Under the pieces are notes generated by a model. The model searched no databases. It worked only from the letters and a program-made list of their open reading frames with translations, and was not told where the DNA came from. A program made the translations under genes and the position numbers. A stretch of DNA of 64,000 nt from an uncultured Chitinophagaceae bacterium (GTDB lineage Bacteria > Bacteroidota > Bacteroidia > Chitinophagales > Chitinophagaceae). Position 1 is the first letter of the stretch, and every line of letters starts with the position of its first letter. The stretch lies in NCBI GenBank assembly GCA_937873715.1, contig CALMYJ010000036.1, positions 60,175 through 124,174 of the forward strand. The letters are read 5' to 3'. Below, in pieces: positions 1-6,678 of the stretch.

Positions 1-156
1 GTAACCGGCAGTGGCCTGATTACTTTCCAGAAACCTTTTAAACGCCACATCCTTACCAAAAAATCAACCAAGCGTAAACGCAATATGGCAAAAGACGGGG
101 TAGTACATCCCTCTAATGAGGCCTTTGTTAAGCGCTTACTTCGTTTGAGAGGTTAA
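1..156 (+). CDS. rpmI: 50S ribosomal protein L35, 3' part (start outside window)
   Basis: The reading frame is open from the first base to a TAA at 154-156 and encodes the last 51 residues of L35, a protein of about 65 residues. The sequence shows the typical TGSGLITFQKPFKRHIL region followed by a basic KKSTKRKR stretch and the C-terminal VKRLLRLRG. L35 is a small basic protein of the large ribosomal subunit. It lies 36 bp before rplT in the usual rpmI-rplT order, so infC is expected just upstream of the window. Confidence 0.95.
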   Translation, partial: VTGSGLITFQKPFKRHILTKKSTKRKRNMAKDGVVHPSNEAFVKRLLRLRG

Positions 157-192
157 TTCAACATCATTATTCAACTACAAAAAAATTAAGAT

Positions 193-537
193 ATGCCACG
201 TTCAAAAAATGCGGTAGCCTCAAGGGCAAGGCGCAAAAGGGTACTTAAAGCCGCAAAAGGCTATTATGGCAAACGTAAAAATGTATATACCGTTGCCAAA
301 AACGTAATGGAAAAAGGCCTTACTTACAGCTATGTGGGCCGTAAAGTGAAAAAGCGTGACTACAGGGCGTTGTGGATTGCCCGTATCAATGCTGCTGTAA
401 GGGAAGAAGGGCTTACCTATAGCCAGTTCATCCATAAATTAGCCGAAAAAAATATCGACCTTAACCGTAAGGTGCTGGCCGACCTTGCCATGAATGAACC
501 CGAAAGCTTCAAAAGTCTGGTAGCCCAGGTTAAGTAA
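193..537 (+). CDS. rplT: 50S ribosomal protein L20
   Basis: This 114-residue protein begins MPRSKNAVASRARRKRVLKAAKG, the standard L20 start, and has the conserved WIARINAA segment in the middle. L20 binds 23S rRNA early in assembly of the large subunit and in many bacteria represses its own operon by binding the leader RNA. Any such leader would be upstream of infC, outside the window. The length matches the family. It is co-transcribed with rpmI and followed by a strong terminator. Confidence 0.98.
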   Translation: MPRSKNAVASRARRKRVLKAAKGYYGKRKNVYTVAKNVMEKGLTYSYVGRKVKKRDYRALWIARINAAVREEGLTYSQFIHKLAEKNIDLNRKVLADLAMNEPESFKSLVAQVK

Positions 538-565
538 TTATTAAATGAATCTTGCGTTTATATAT

Positions 566-598
566 ACGGGTGCAACGGAGTTGCACCCGTTATTTTTT
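566..598 (+). terminator. Rho-independent terminator after rplT
   Basis: A perfect 10-bp stem (ACGGGTGCAA / TTGCACCCGT) with a 5-base loop is followed by TATTTTTT. It sits 28 bp after the rplT stop and ends the ribosomal protein operon. Confidence 0.9.
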
Positions 599-634
599 GT
601 GCCAAAAAAATAATTTACAGTTTCGCCATTCGTT

Positions 635-642
635 TACATTTG
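635..642 (+). promoter_or_regulatory. Candidate -7 box for speA (TACATTTG)
   Basis: The sequence matches the Bacteroidota -7 consensus TAnnTTTG and lies 25 nt before the speA ATG, just after the rplT terminator. No clear -33 TTTG is seen at the usual spacing, so this is a motif match only. Confidence 0.5.
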
Positions 643-667
643 CAACTTATAAAACCCATTACTGTCA

Positions 668-2068
668 ATGAATAAGATGAATAACTCCTATGCCGACCTG
701 GTGGATCAAACCTTTAACTTTCCACAGGTAGATTTTAAAGTGGAGGATGGTTACCTGCAATACAATGATGTAGACTTAAAGGCATTGATTGAAAAATATG
801 GCACACCGCTTAAACTTACTTACCTGCCCAAAATAGGGATGCAGATTAATAAGGCTAAAAAAATGTTTGAAGCGGCTTTTAAAAAATATAAGTACGAAGG
901 CGTTTATAATTATTGCTACTGTACAAAAAGTTCTCACTTTTCTTTTATTGTTGAAGAAGCCCTTAAGCACAATATCCACCTGGAAACTTCTTATGCTTAC
1001 GATATTGACATCATCAATAAGCTGTATGAAAAAAAGAAAATCAATAAGGAAACATACATCATTTGTAATGGTTACAAACAAAAATCGTACACCAGCCGTA
1101 TTACCAAATTGCTGAACAGCGGATTTAAAAATGTAATTCCCATACTGGATAATAAAGACGAACTGAAAGCCTATAAAACGGTGAAAGCACCCTTTAAACT
1201 GGGTATAAGGGTAGCTGCAGAAGAAGAGCCTACTTTTCCTTTTTATACTTCAAGGCTGGGTATGAGGGCTAAAGATGTGCTGGAGTTTTATGTAGACCAG
1301 ATAGAAGGCTACGAACATAAGTTCCAGCTAAAGATGCTGCATATCTTTTTAAATAAAGGAATAAAAGACGATATCTATTACTGGAGTGAATTGAATAAAG
1401 TTATCAACCTGTACTGCCAGTTAAAAAAGATTTGTCCGGAGTTAGATTCTATTAATATCGGTGGTGGCTTCCCTATTAAACATTCGCTGGGCTTTAATTA
1501 CGATTACCAGTTTATGATTAATGAAATAGTGCGTAATATCAAGGAAGCCTGTAAACGAAACAAAGTGCAGATGCCTAATATCTTTACCGAGTTTGGCAGT
1601 TATACTGTTGGAGAAAGCATGGCGCATATTTACAGTGTGATTGGTCAAAAAATGCAGAACGACAGGGAAATATGGTACATGATTGATTCCTCCTTTATCA
1701 CCACACTGCCCGATACCTGGGGTATTGGTGAAAAGTTTTTGTTGCTGCCGGTAAACAAGTGGCAGGAAGAATACCAGCGTGTAACCCTGGGCGGTATAAC
1801 CTGCGATAGCCATGATTATTACGACTCAGAAGAGCATATCAACGAAGTGTTCTTGCCAAAGGCCAACGGTGGCGAGCCTTTGTATGTAGGTTTTTTTCAT
1901 ACCGGTGCCTACCAGGATCAGATAAGCGGCTACGGTGGCATCAAACATTGCCTGATACCCTCACCAAAACATATCATTATAGGCCACGATAAAAATGGCA
2001 AACTTGTGGACTGGGTATACGCAAAAGAACAGTCTGCTCAAAGTATGCTAAAAATACTCGGCTATTAA
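668..2068 (+). CDS. speA: Arginine decarboxylase, PLP fold type III
   Basis: This 466-residue protein belongs to the short arginine decarboxylase family of Bacteroidota, which makes agmatine, the first step of one polyamine route. Lys87 in YCYCTKSSHF fits the PLP-binding lysine of the alanine-racemase-like barrel. The glycine-rich GGGFP (about residues 270-274) should hold the PLP phosphate, and CDSHDYYD near the C terminus fits the Cys/Asp active-site loop given by the partner subunit of the dimer. The N-terminal MNKMNNSYADLVDQTFNFPQ resembles relatives; Met4 is an alternative start. It stands alone between the rplT terminator and a convergent response-regulator gene. The arginase gene at 17-18 kb could compete for the same substrate. 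Confidence 0.88.
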   Translation: MNKMNNSYADLVDQTFNFPQVDFKVEDGYLQYNDVDLKALIEKYGTPLKLTYLPKIGMQINKAKKMFEAAFKKYKYEGVYNYCYCTKSSHFSFIVEEALKHNIHLETSYAYDIDIINKLYEKKKINKETYIICNGYKQKSYTSRITKLLNSGFKNVIPILDNKDELKAYKTVKAPFKLGIRVAAEEEPTFPFYTSRLGMRAKDVLEFYVDQIEGYEHKFQLKMLHIFLNKGIKDDIYYWSELNKVINLYCQLKKICPELDSINIGGGFPIKHSLGFNYDYQFMINEIVRNIKEACKRNKVQMPNIFTEFGSYTVGESMAHIYSVIGQKMQNDREIWYMIDSSFITTLPDTWGIGEKFLLLPVNKWQEEYQRVTLGGITCDSHDYYDSEEHINEVFLPKANGGEPLYVGFFHTGAYQDQISGYGGIKHCLIPSPKHIIIGHDKNGKLVDWVYAKEQSAQSMLKILGY

Positions 2069-2080
2069 AAACGGCTGATT

Positions 2081-2728
2081 TTATAATTCCACTATCCGGG
2101 TTTTGAGGGCATACATTACTAACCCAACCCTTGTTTTAACTTTTAGTTTTTCAAAAAGGGTATCCCGGTAGTGGTCGATGGTGCGTGGGCTTACGGTCAT
2201 CTTATCTGCAATTTCTTTGTAGGTAAGTTCGGTGCAGGCGTATTTTAAAAACTCTGTTTCTTTATCTGTCAGGTTTATTACGGTATTAATGCTGCTGTTT
2301 TCTTCTCCCAGGCTGTTGATGGCATGAATGAGTTTGCCGCTCACCAGTTCGGAATAATAGAAACCTTTATTGAGTACATCATCTATTGCAGTACGCAGCT
2401 CTTTGGGGTCGCTGTCTTTAAGGATATAACCTTTGGCGCCATTTTTAAGCATGCGTATAATCGCATTTTCGTTATCATACATACTTAAGGCCAATACTTT
2501 TATATCGGGGTAATGGGTTCGCAGCCACCTGGCAGTTTCGTAGCCGTCCATTTCGGGCATATTAATGTCCAGCAGCACTAATTCGGGGATATTGCCTTTT
2601 TTAAGTTTTGCCACCAGGTCGTTACCATTGTCAGCTTCGTACAACACCTGGTGCCCCAGCGCCTGCACTACAGATGCCAGCCCGTTGCGCAGCAAAGTAT
2701 GATCGTCTGTTAATACAATTTTTGCCAT
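2081..2728 (-). CDS. NarL/FixJ-type response regulator
   Basis: The protein has 215 residues: an N-terminal receiver domain with the acidic pair Asp8-Asp9 and the phospho-acceptor Asp54 in LLDINMPEMDG, and a C-terminal LuxR-type helix-turn-helix (about residues 150-212, with LTYKEIADKMTVSPRTIDHYRDTLFEKL). It should bind DNA as a dimer when phosphorylated. It lies 8 bp downstream of a histidine kinase-like gene on the same strand, so the two are probably co-transcribed. That kinase looks inactive, so the better phospho-donor is the intact paralogue at 3925-4728; this pairing is an inference. Confidence 0.93.
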   Translation of the reverse strand: MAKIVLTDDHTLLRNGLASVVQALGHQVLYEADNGNDLVAKLKKGNIPELVLLDINMPEMDGYETARWLRTHYPDIKVLALSMYDNENAIIRMLKNGAKGYILKDSDPKELRTAIDDVLNKGFYYSELVSGKLIHAINSLGEENSSINTVINLTDKETEFLKYACTELTYKEIADKMTVSPRTIDHYRDTLFEKLKVKTRVGLVMYALKTRIVEL

Positions 2729-2736
2729 AGTGCAAT

Positions 2737-3453
2737 TTATAGTTTATATCGCTCTGTCTCCAGCTTTACCCCGGGCTGTTTTTTAATCTCATTATCCATT
2801 GCTGCTGCAGCATCGAGTTCAACTTTAATGCAATTGCCTTTACCCCAAACCGGGAGGACGGTTAAGCTTGCTCCAATAAAATTAGCCTTGTACATCATAT
2901 TGGCAATAGCCTCTGCATTTTCGATTGTATTTAAAGTTTCAACATTTACCCTTTTGCCATTATCAAATATCGATATACTAAATAATTGCTCACCAAAATC
3001 TGCTTCAACCCATATCACTGATACACCCGGGCGATTTTGTGCATGTTGCAGTGCTTCCTGAACAATACGCAGTAATACCAGTTGTTTTTCCTCATGTAGC
3101 GGATAAGCATTTCCGGTAGTTAGCAGCCTGGTGGTAAACTGCCCGGTGTTTTGTAACACATTCAGTTCGCAGCCAATAGCCTCCTGCAGGTTAATCACCG
3201 TGTTTTTTTCATGATGCAGGCAGCGGCTGATATTGCGTAAATCATTGATGGCTTTGCTTACAAGATTTACTAATTCATCCACCCTGTTTTTTATGCCCGC
3301 TTCAGCATTTGTTGGAAATGTATTCAGGTGCAGCTTCACCAGGCTTAGTATCTGCCCGATATTATCATGTATTTCTACCGAAACATTCTGCAGTGTTTGC
3401 TCCTGTATTTCCAGCCGGGTAAGCAGCAGGGCATGGTTAAAATCTGTTTTCAT
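2737..3453 (-). CDS. Degenerate, soluble histidine kinase-like protein
   Basis: This 238-residue protein is a clear paralogue of the kinase at 3925-4728 (shared ALLLT..EIQEQTL, IHDN.GQILSL.KLHLNTFP, LVSKAINDLRN and LQNTGQFTTR). It keeps the HisKA_3 histidine His29 in EIHDNIGQ. The ATP-binding part is damaged: the N-box Asn (Asn183 in the paralogue) is His137, DNGKGFD has become DNGKRVN, and GIGLKNM has become AEAIANM. It also lacks the N-terminal membrane segment. In-frame similarity continues a few codons upstream of the ATG (LKKRKID versus LRDKLK) and then meets a TAG, so the gene was once longer. It may act as a phosphotransfer or dimer partner rather than an ATPase. Confidence 0.85.
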   Translation of the reverse strand: MKTDFNHALLLTRLEIQEQTLQNVSVEIHDNIGQILSLVKLHLNTFPTNAEAGIKNRVDELVNLVSKAINDLRNISRCLHHEKNTVINLQEAIGCELNVLQNTGQFTTRLLTTGNAYPLHEEKQLVLLRIVQEALQHAQNRPGVSVIWVEADFGEQLFSISIFDNGKRVNVETLNTIENAEAIANMMYKANFIGASLTVLPVWGKGNCIKVELDAAAAMDNEIKKQPGVKLETERYKL

Positions 3454-3666
3454 ATCAATCTTCCTCTTTTTTAAAATATGCTATGCCGGTTTTGGTACTG
3501 GATGGCTGTAGCATACTGAGAAATAAAAGCAACCGGGTTAGGCGGGTGGCTTCCCAATTTTTTATACATCAAAGAATTAAGGGAACATGCAAATTGTTGT
3601 AATCATTCATTGCTGATGCTTATGGCCTGTTGCTTTGTATTAAATACTTTTTCGCATTAAAATATA

Positions 3667-3733
3667 CTGCTAATGTCTGATACAGGTTGTTTGTAACCAA
3701 CCGTTATTTTACTCCGGGTTGCCGTTTTTTCAC
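3667..3733 (-). promoter_or_regulatory. Conserved upstream regulatory segment, copy 1
   Basis: Read on the minus strand, GTGAAAAAACG and, 45 bp later, a block ending AGACATTAGCAG are matched with the same total length (67 bp) at 6337-6403. Intermediate bases also match in part (AAATAACGGTTG versus AAATGACTGTTG). This is probably a promoter or regulator site kept after duplication; function is inferred from position only. Confidence 0.5.
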
Positions 3734-3860
3734 CGGTTTTTTTGGGTTAAAATAAGGGCGTGGCTGAGCCTGATCCTGGTGCATATTTACACTGTGGTTA
3801 GCCAGTTTTTATAGGGTAAATACAGTAAAGCCCTGAAAATTATCCCTAAGCGGGGGAGAC

Positions 3861-3901
3861 GTGTAATATCGTTGCCGGCCCCAGGCCGGCAACAATTACA
3901 C
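3861..3901 (-). repeat. Inverted repeat after the kinase gene, copy 1
   Basis: The arms GTGTAAT...GTTGCCGGCC and GGCCGGCAAC...ATTACAC form a long stem with a 3-base loop at its tip. A second copy of the same design lies at 6546-6588. Both sit just after the end of a minus-strand transcription unit, which suggests a transcription terminator or RNA-stabilising hairpin, although no long T-run follows. Confidence 0.75.
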
Positions 3902-3924
3902 ATATTTGGTAATTGAAAATAAAT

Positions 3925-4728
3925 TTAGCCTGCTCCGGTTTCTGTTGAAGGTAAATCTACCGTAATACTTACACCCTCACCGGGAGAAGAATGCACTGTT
4001 AGTTTTCCGCCAATAAGAGCAGCCCTGTTCTGCATGTTTTTTAATCCTATTCCTTTGTGTACAGCATTCAGCCCGGCTGCATCAAATCCTTTTCCATTAT
4101 CACAAATCAATAACCTGAACACGCCGGGAAGGTAGTGCAACTCTACCCAAAGTGCTGTAGCGCCAGAATGTTTTTGGGCATTGTGCAGCGACTCCTGTAC
4201 AATACGAAACAGCACCATTTGTTTTTGTTTATCCAGTTTGTATTCATCGCCATTAAGGGTAATACGGGTTGTAAACTGGCCGGTATTTTGCAGCGTGTGC
4301 ATTTCGCTGGCAATGGCCTGCTGCAGGCCAATATCCGTAATTTTTTCGCCGTGCATACCGTGGCTAAGGTTACGCAGGTCGTTGATGGCTTTGCTCACCA
4401 GCTTTTTGGTTTCAGCAACTTTAAAATCAATTTTTTCACCTGCATCTTCCGGAAAAGTATTGAGGTGTAATTTAGCCAGGCTCAGTATCTGGCCCACATT
4501 ATCATGTATTTCTTCCGAGATGTTTTTTAGGGTTTGTTCCTGTATTTCCACCTGGGTAAGCAGCAGGGCCTGTTCAAAATCGCTTTTCATTTTGAGCTTA
4601 TCCCTGAGGTGCCTGTTGAGGCGCAGCCGGTAAATGGCAATAAAGGCAATCAGGAAAAGGGCAAACAAAAGAAAGCCCAGCGTAAGGTATACGATTGTAA
4701 TATTTATGTCTGCTCCCGGTGTGCCCAT
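3925..4728 (-). CDS. Membrane-bound histidine kinase (HisKA_3 type)
   Basis: The protein has 267 residues: one N-terminal membrane helix (about 10-33), a short linker, a HisKA_3 dimerisation domain with His75 in EEIHDNVGQ, and a complete ATPase domain with N-box Asn183, DNGKGFD (210-216), GIGLKNM (226-232) and a C-terminal GEGVSITVDLP. It has no periplasmic sensor domain, so the signal probably comes from partner membrane proteins. Its start overlaps the end of the upstream membrane-protein gene by 25 bp, showing tight operon coupling with that gene and the lipoprotein before it. The likely partner is the response regulator at 2081-2728. Confidence 0.93.
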   Translation of the reverse strand: MGTPGADINITIVYLTLGFLLFALFLIAFIAIYRLRLNRHLRDKLKMKSDFEQALLLTQVEIQEQTLKNISEEIHDNVGQILSLAKLHLNTFPEDAGEKIDFKVAETKKLVSKAINDLRNLSHGMHGEKITDIGLQQAIASEMHTLQNTGQFTTRITLNGDEYKLDKQKQMVLFRIVQESLHNAQKHSGATALWVELHYLPGVFRLLICDNGKGFDAAGLNAVHKGIGLKNMQNRAALIGGKLTVHSSPGEGVSITVDLPSTETGAG

Positions 4729-5354
4729 GATGGTAGTACTATTGCAATGATAATGGCGCTGTAGAGTACAAAAATCAGGTTGTTATTGATTTCGCTAAAA
4801 AGTTTTTTGCCATAGCTCCATTTTTTCATCAATATATCGGCAAAACTATTGTAGGCAAATTCACCTGCATTAAAAAGAAAGAGGCCGCAGGCAATCCAGA
4901 ACATGGGCTGTTTAAAAGGATTGAGCATGGCTTCACTGGTAAGTACTTCATAAAAATAAAGCAGGCAAAAAAAGCTGATACAGATGCTGCCAGTTTTTAA
5001 AAAATTAAAATTGAAGGTATAAAAGCCATTGATGAATAGTATACTCACTACTACCCATACCGGAAAAATTAGTAAAAAACCTTTAGCCAGTATCCTGTTA
5101 TACTTGAGGCTGTAATGAAAGTAAAACAACATGGTATAAAAAAGATACTCCGCCGGTACACTAATGTTATACAGCCAGGCATTGCTTACATGCAATTCTT
5201 TGTAAATGTAACGGCCGGTAAGTTCCACCATTACTATAAACAATAAAAAAGGGCAAAGCCAGCGTAATACAGAAGTTTTGATATTGCTCCAAAATATTAC
5301 ACTGGCTGCAAATGCGGCTATCTCGGCATAAATGTTGGCTGGTAATGGAAACAT
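4704..5354 (-). CDS. Polytopic membrane protein of unknown function, kinase partner
   Basis: The protein is about 216 residues and almost wholly hydrophobic, with roughly six to seven predicted membrane helices (for example around EIAAFAASVIFW, WLCPFLLFIVMV, FLLIFPVWVVVSILFI, MFWIACGLFLF and LIFVLYSAIIIAIVL). I do not recognise a named family. An ATG ten codons upstream (at 5384) is possible but would overlap the lipoprotein gene; I prefer Met at 5354, 13 bp after that stop. The overlap with the downstream histidine kinase suggests that it is the membrane sensor feeding that kinase, which is inference from gene order. Confidence 0.75.
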   Translation of the reverse strand: MFPLPANIYAEIAAFAASVIFWSNIKTSVLRWLCPFLLFIVMVELTGRYIYKELHVSNAWLYNISVPAEYLFYTMLFYFHYSLKYNRILAKGFLLIFPVWVVVSILFINGFYTFNFNFLKTGSICISFFCLLYFYEVLTSEAMLNPFKQPMFWIACGLFLFNAGEFAYNSFADILMKKWSYGKKLFSEINNNLIFVLYSAIIIAIVLPSWAHREQT

Positions 5355-5367
5355 GCCCAAATATACT

Positions 5368-6300
5368 CTATGAGGATGAACCACATTCGTTCGGGCATAT
5401 TTGCCCGTGATTAATGCCCGAGCCCGGAGGATTGCCGGAAGAACTGTTTTTTTGTGTGCCGCGACTGCCGCCGTTTAAAATTGTTTCAATCGCATTCCAT
5501 ACGTTTTCTCTTTTACCCTGTGCATTGGTGGTAGTGGGTACCAGTATTACGGTGCTTTGATTTTTTGGGTATTTTTCGTGGGTTTCTGCAGCACGGGCAG
5601 GGTTTTCGTTGTAGTATGCAGAAAAAAGCAGGTTTATACCATCCAGCTTCTCGGCAGTATAGCTGCGTAAGGTGGCAGACAGTATTTCAAAAACGCAGGT
5701 GCTAAACCATATTTCAGCAGACAGGGAGTCTTGCTTTGCAGTGGCAATATCCCTTGGGTTTGTTTGTTGCCTGAAATTGGTTCTAAATGCAAATATTGCC
5801 GGAAACACAACAGTAGTATCCATATTAAAGTACCTGAAGGTATAACTACCGCTTACGGGTATCTTATTCTGCCATTGTTTTTCGTGTGTTTTGTTTTTGG
5901 GTTTTGTGGGTACAAGATATACACTGGTTTTGCCATCATCTGCTACAATGCTGATCATCGATACACCATCATAGCTTGCCCGGTTAGCAGTTAAATAATC
6001 TGCAAAAGCAGTAATAACCGGTGCGTCTATCCATACCTCGTCCGAAAAATTTTTCATTGCGGCCGGGGAGGCGGGGCTGTGAAACACTTGTTTAAAATGA
6101 CGAATCATGGTATCGGCAGTGTAGCCGTCAACTGAAATGGTTTTACCCAGCCGGATACAGTCCGGGTCAATGGCTAATGTGTCGGAAGTGCTGTCGCTTT
6201 TTTTGTCGTCTGATGCTGAAGCCAGCGAAGAATCGCTGCTGTTGCAACCTGCAATGCTAAGCAGTATTGCGGATGCCAGCAGTACAAATGGTTTTTGCAT
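5368..6300 (-). CDS. Putative lipoprotein, first gene of the kinase operon
   Basis: The 310-residue protein starts with a lipoprotein signal (MQKPFVLLASAILLSIAGC, lipobox IAGC) followed by a Ser/Asp-rich linker. The body has no domain I recognise. The C-terminal tail is Gly/Ser/Asn-rich and carries a close cysteine pair in CPNEC near its end. It begins a minus-strand operon with a membrane protein and a histidine kinase, so it may be the extracytoplasmic part of the sensing apparatus. The upstream region holds the conserved 67-bp segment only 36 bp before its start codon. Confidence 0.8.
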   Translation of the reverse strand: MQKPFVLLASAILLSIAGCNSSDSSLASASDDKKSDSTSDTLAIDPDCIRLGKTISVDGYTADTMIRHFKQVFHSPASPAAMKNFSDEVWIDAPVITAFADYLTANRASYDGVSMISIVADDGKTSVYLVPTKPKNKTHEKQWQNKIPVSGSYTFRYFNMDTTVVFPAIFAFRTNFRQQTNPRDIATAKQDSLSAEIWFSTCVFEILSATLRSYTAEKLDGINLLFSAYYNENPARAAETHEKYPKNQSTVILVPTTTNAQGKRENVWNAIETILNGGSRGTQKNSSSGNPPGSGINHGQICPNECGSSS

Positions 6301-6336
6301 GTTGATGTAGTTTAAGGTTTTTAGTGATTGTTTATG

Positions 6337-6403
6337 CTGCTAAAGTCTGTATAAGAATACATACCTGCAACAGTCATTTAAGCATGGCACTGCGTTTTTT
6401 CAC
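6337..6403 (-). promoter_or_regulatory. Conserved upstream regulatory segment, copy 2
   Basis: On the minus strand it runs from GTGAAAAAACG to AGACTTTAGCAG in 67 bp, as does the copy at 3667-3733. It ends 36 bp before the ATG of the lipoprotein gene, a normal promoter position. It is a candidate site for the neighbouring NarL-type regulator, which would mean autoregulation; that is inference. Confidence 0.5.
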
Positions 6404-6545
6404 GGTAATTTATTGGGTGAAATATAGCTGTGCGGTGCTGCTGTGAAATAGCAATTTTGTGCTGCAGGCTGTTGCTAAATATAGTTATGTACAATAACCT
6501 GTCCCTGATTTTTTAAACCCCAATTTTTTATCCCCTTGAGGATGA

Positions 6546-6588
6546 GTGTAATCCGGTTGCCGGCAGCGTAGGCCGGCAACCATTACAT
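6546..6588 (-). repeat. Inverted repeat, copy 2
   Basis: GTGTAAT, GGTTGCCGGC, loop, GCCGGCAACC, ATTACA: the same nested arms as at 3861-3901. Flanking bases on the low-coordinate side also match loosely (TTATCCC before the left arm in both). It is a candidate terminator-like hairpin for the receptor gene upstream. Confidence 0.7.
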
Positions 6589-6629
6589 TTAAACTGTCTT
6601 CAGTGTAATAGTTTCGCCCTTTATACACA

Positions 6630-6657
6630 ACAGGGCTGTTGATATCAACAGCCCTGT
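6630..6657. repeat. Perfect 28-bp palindrome
   Basis: ACAGGGCTGTTGAT is followed directly by its exact reverse complement. It lies 21 bp after the end of the TonB-dependent receptor gene. As RNA it would fold into a 14-bp stem minus loop bases; there is no T-run after it on the minus strand, so it is not a classic terminator. Confidence 0.85.
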
Positions 6658-6678
6658 AAAACATAGTTGCATAGTTGT

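Larger units (their letters stand above)
3454..3924 (-). other. 471-bp intergenic region with a duplicated regulatory segment
   Basis: No coding frame is supported here. The part at 3661-3756 is related to 6331-6426, with the blocks CTGCTAATGTCTGATA and CGTTTTTTCAC exactly 67 bp apart end to end, as in the other copy. The stretch 3454-3660 lies between that segment and the degenerate kinase gene, where the other unit has its genes at once; it may be what remains after a deletion. An inverted repeat lies at 3861-3901. Confidence 0.6.
6301..6678 (-). other. 378-bp intergenic region: promoter segment plus two palindromes
   Basis: The region separates the TPP-controlled receptor from the lipoprotein operon, both on the minus strand. 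In minus-strand order it holds a 28-bp palindrome (6630-6657), a GTTGCCGGC-type inverted repeat (6546-6588) and the conserved regulatory segment (6337-6403). I see no gene in it. Confidence 0.7.

Noticed and set aside
3454..3660. Lost coding sequence of the pseudo-kinase's N terminus or of an upstream partner gene
   Set aside because: Only seven codons just before the ATG resemble the intact kinase; a TAG follows and further upstream no similarity to the kinase helix, membrane protein or lipoprotein was seen by eye.
5368..6300. Frameshift between the lipoprotein and membrane-protein genes
   Set aside because: They are in different frames with a short possible overlap, and each has its own start; close spacing is enough to explain the layout.
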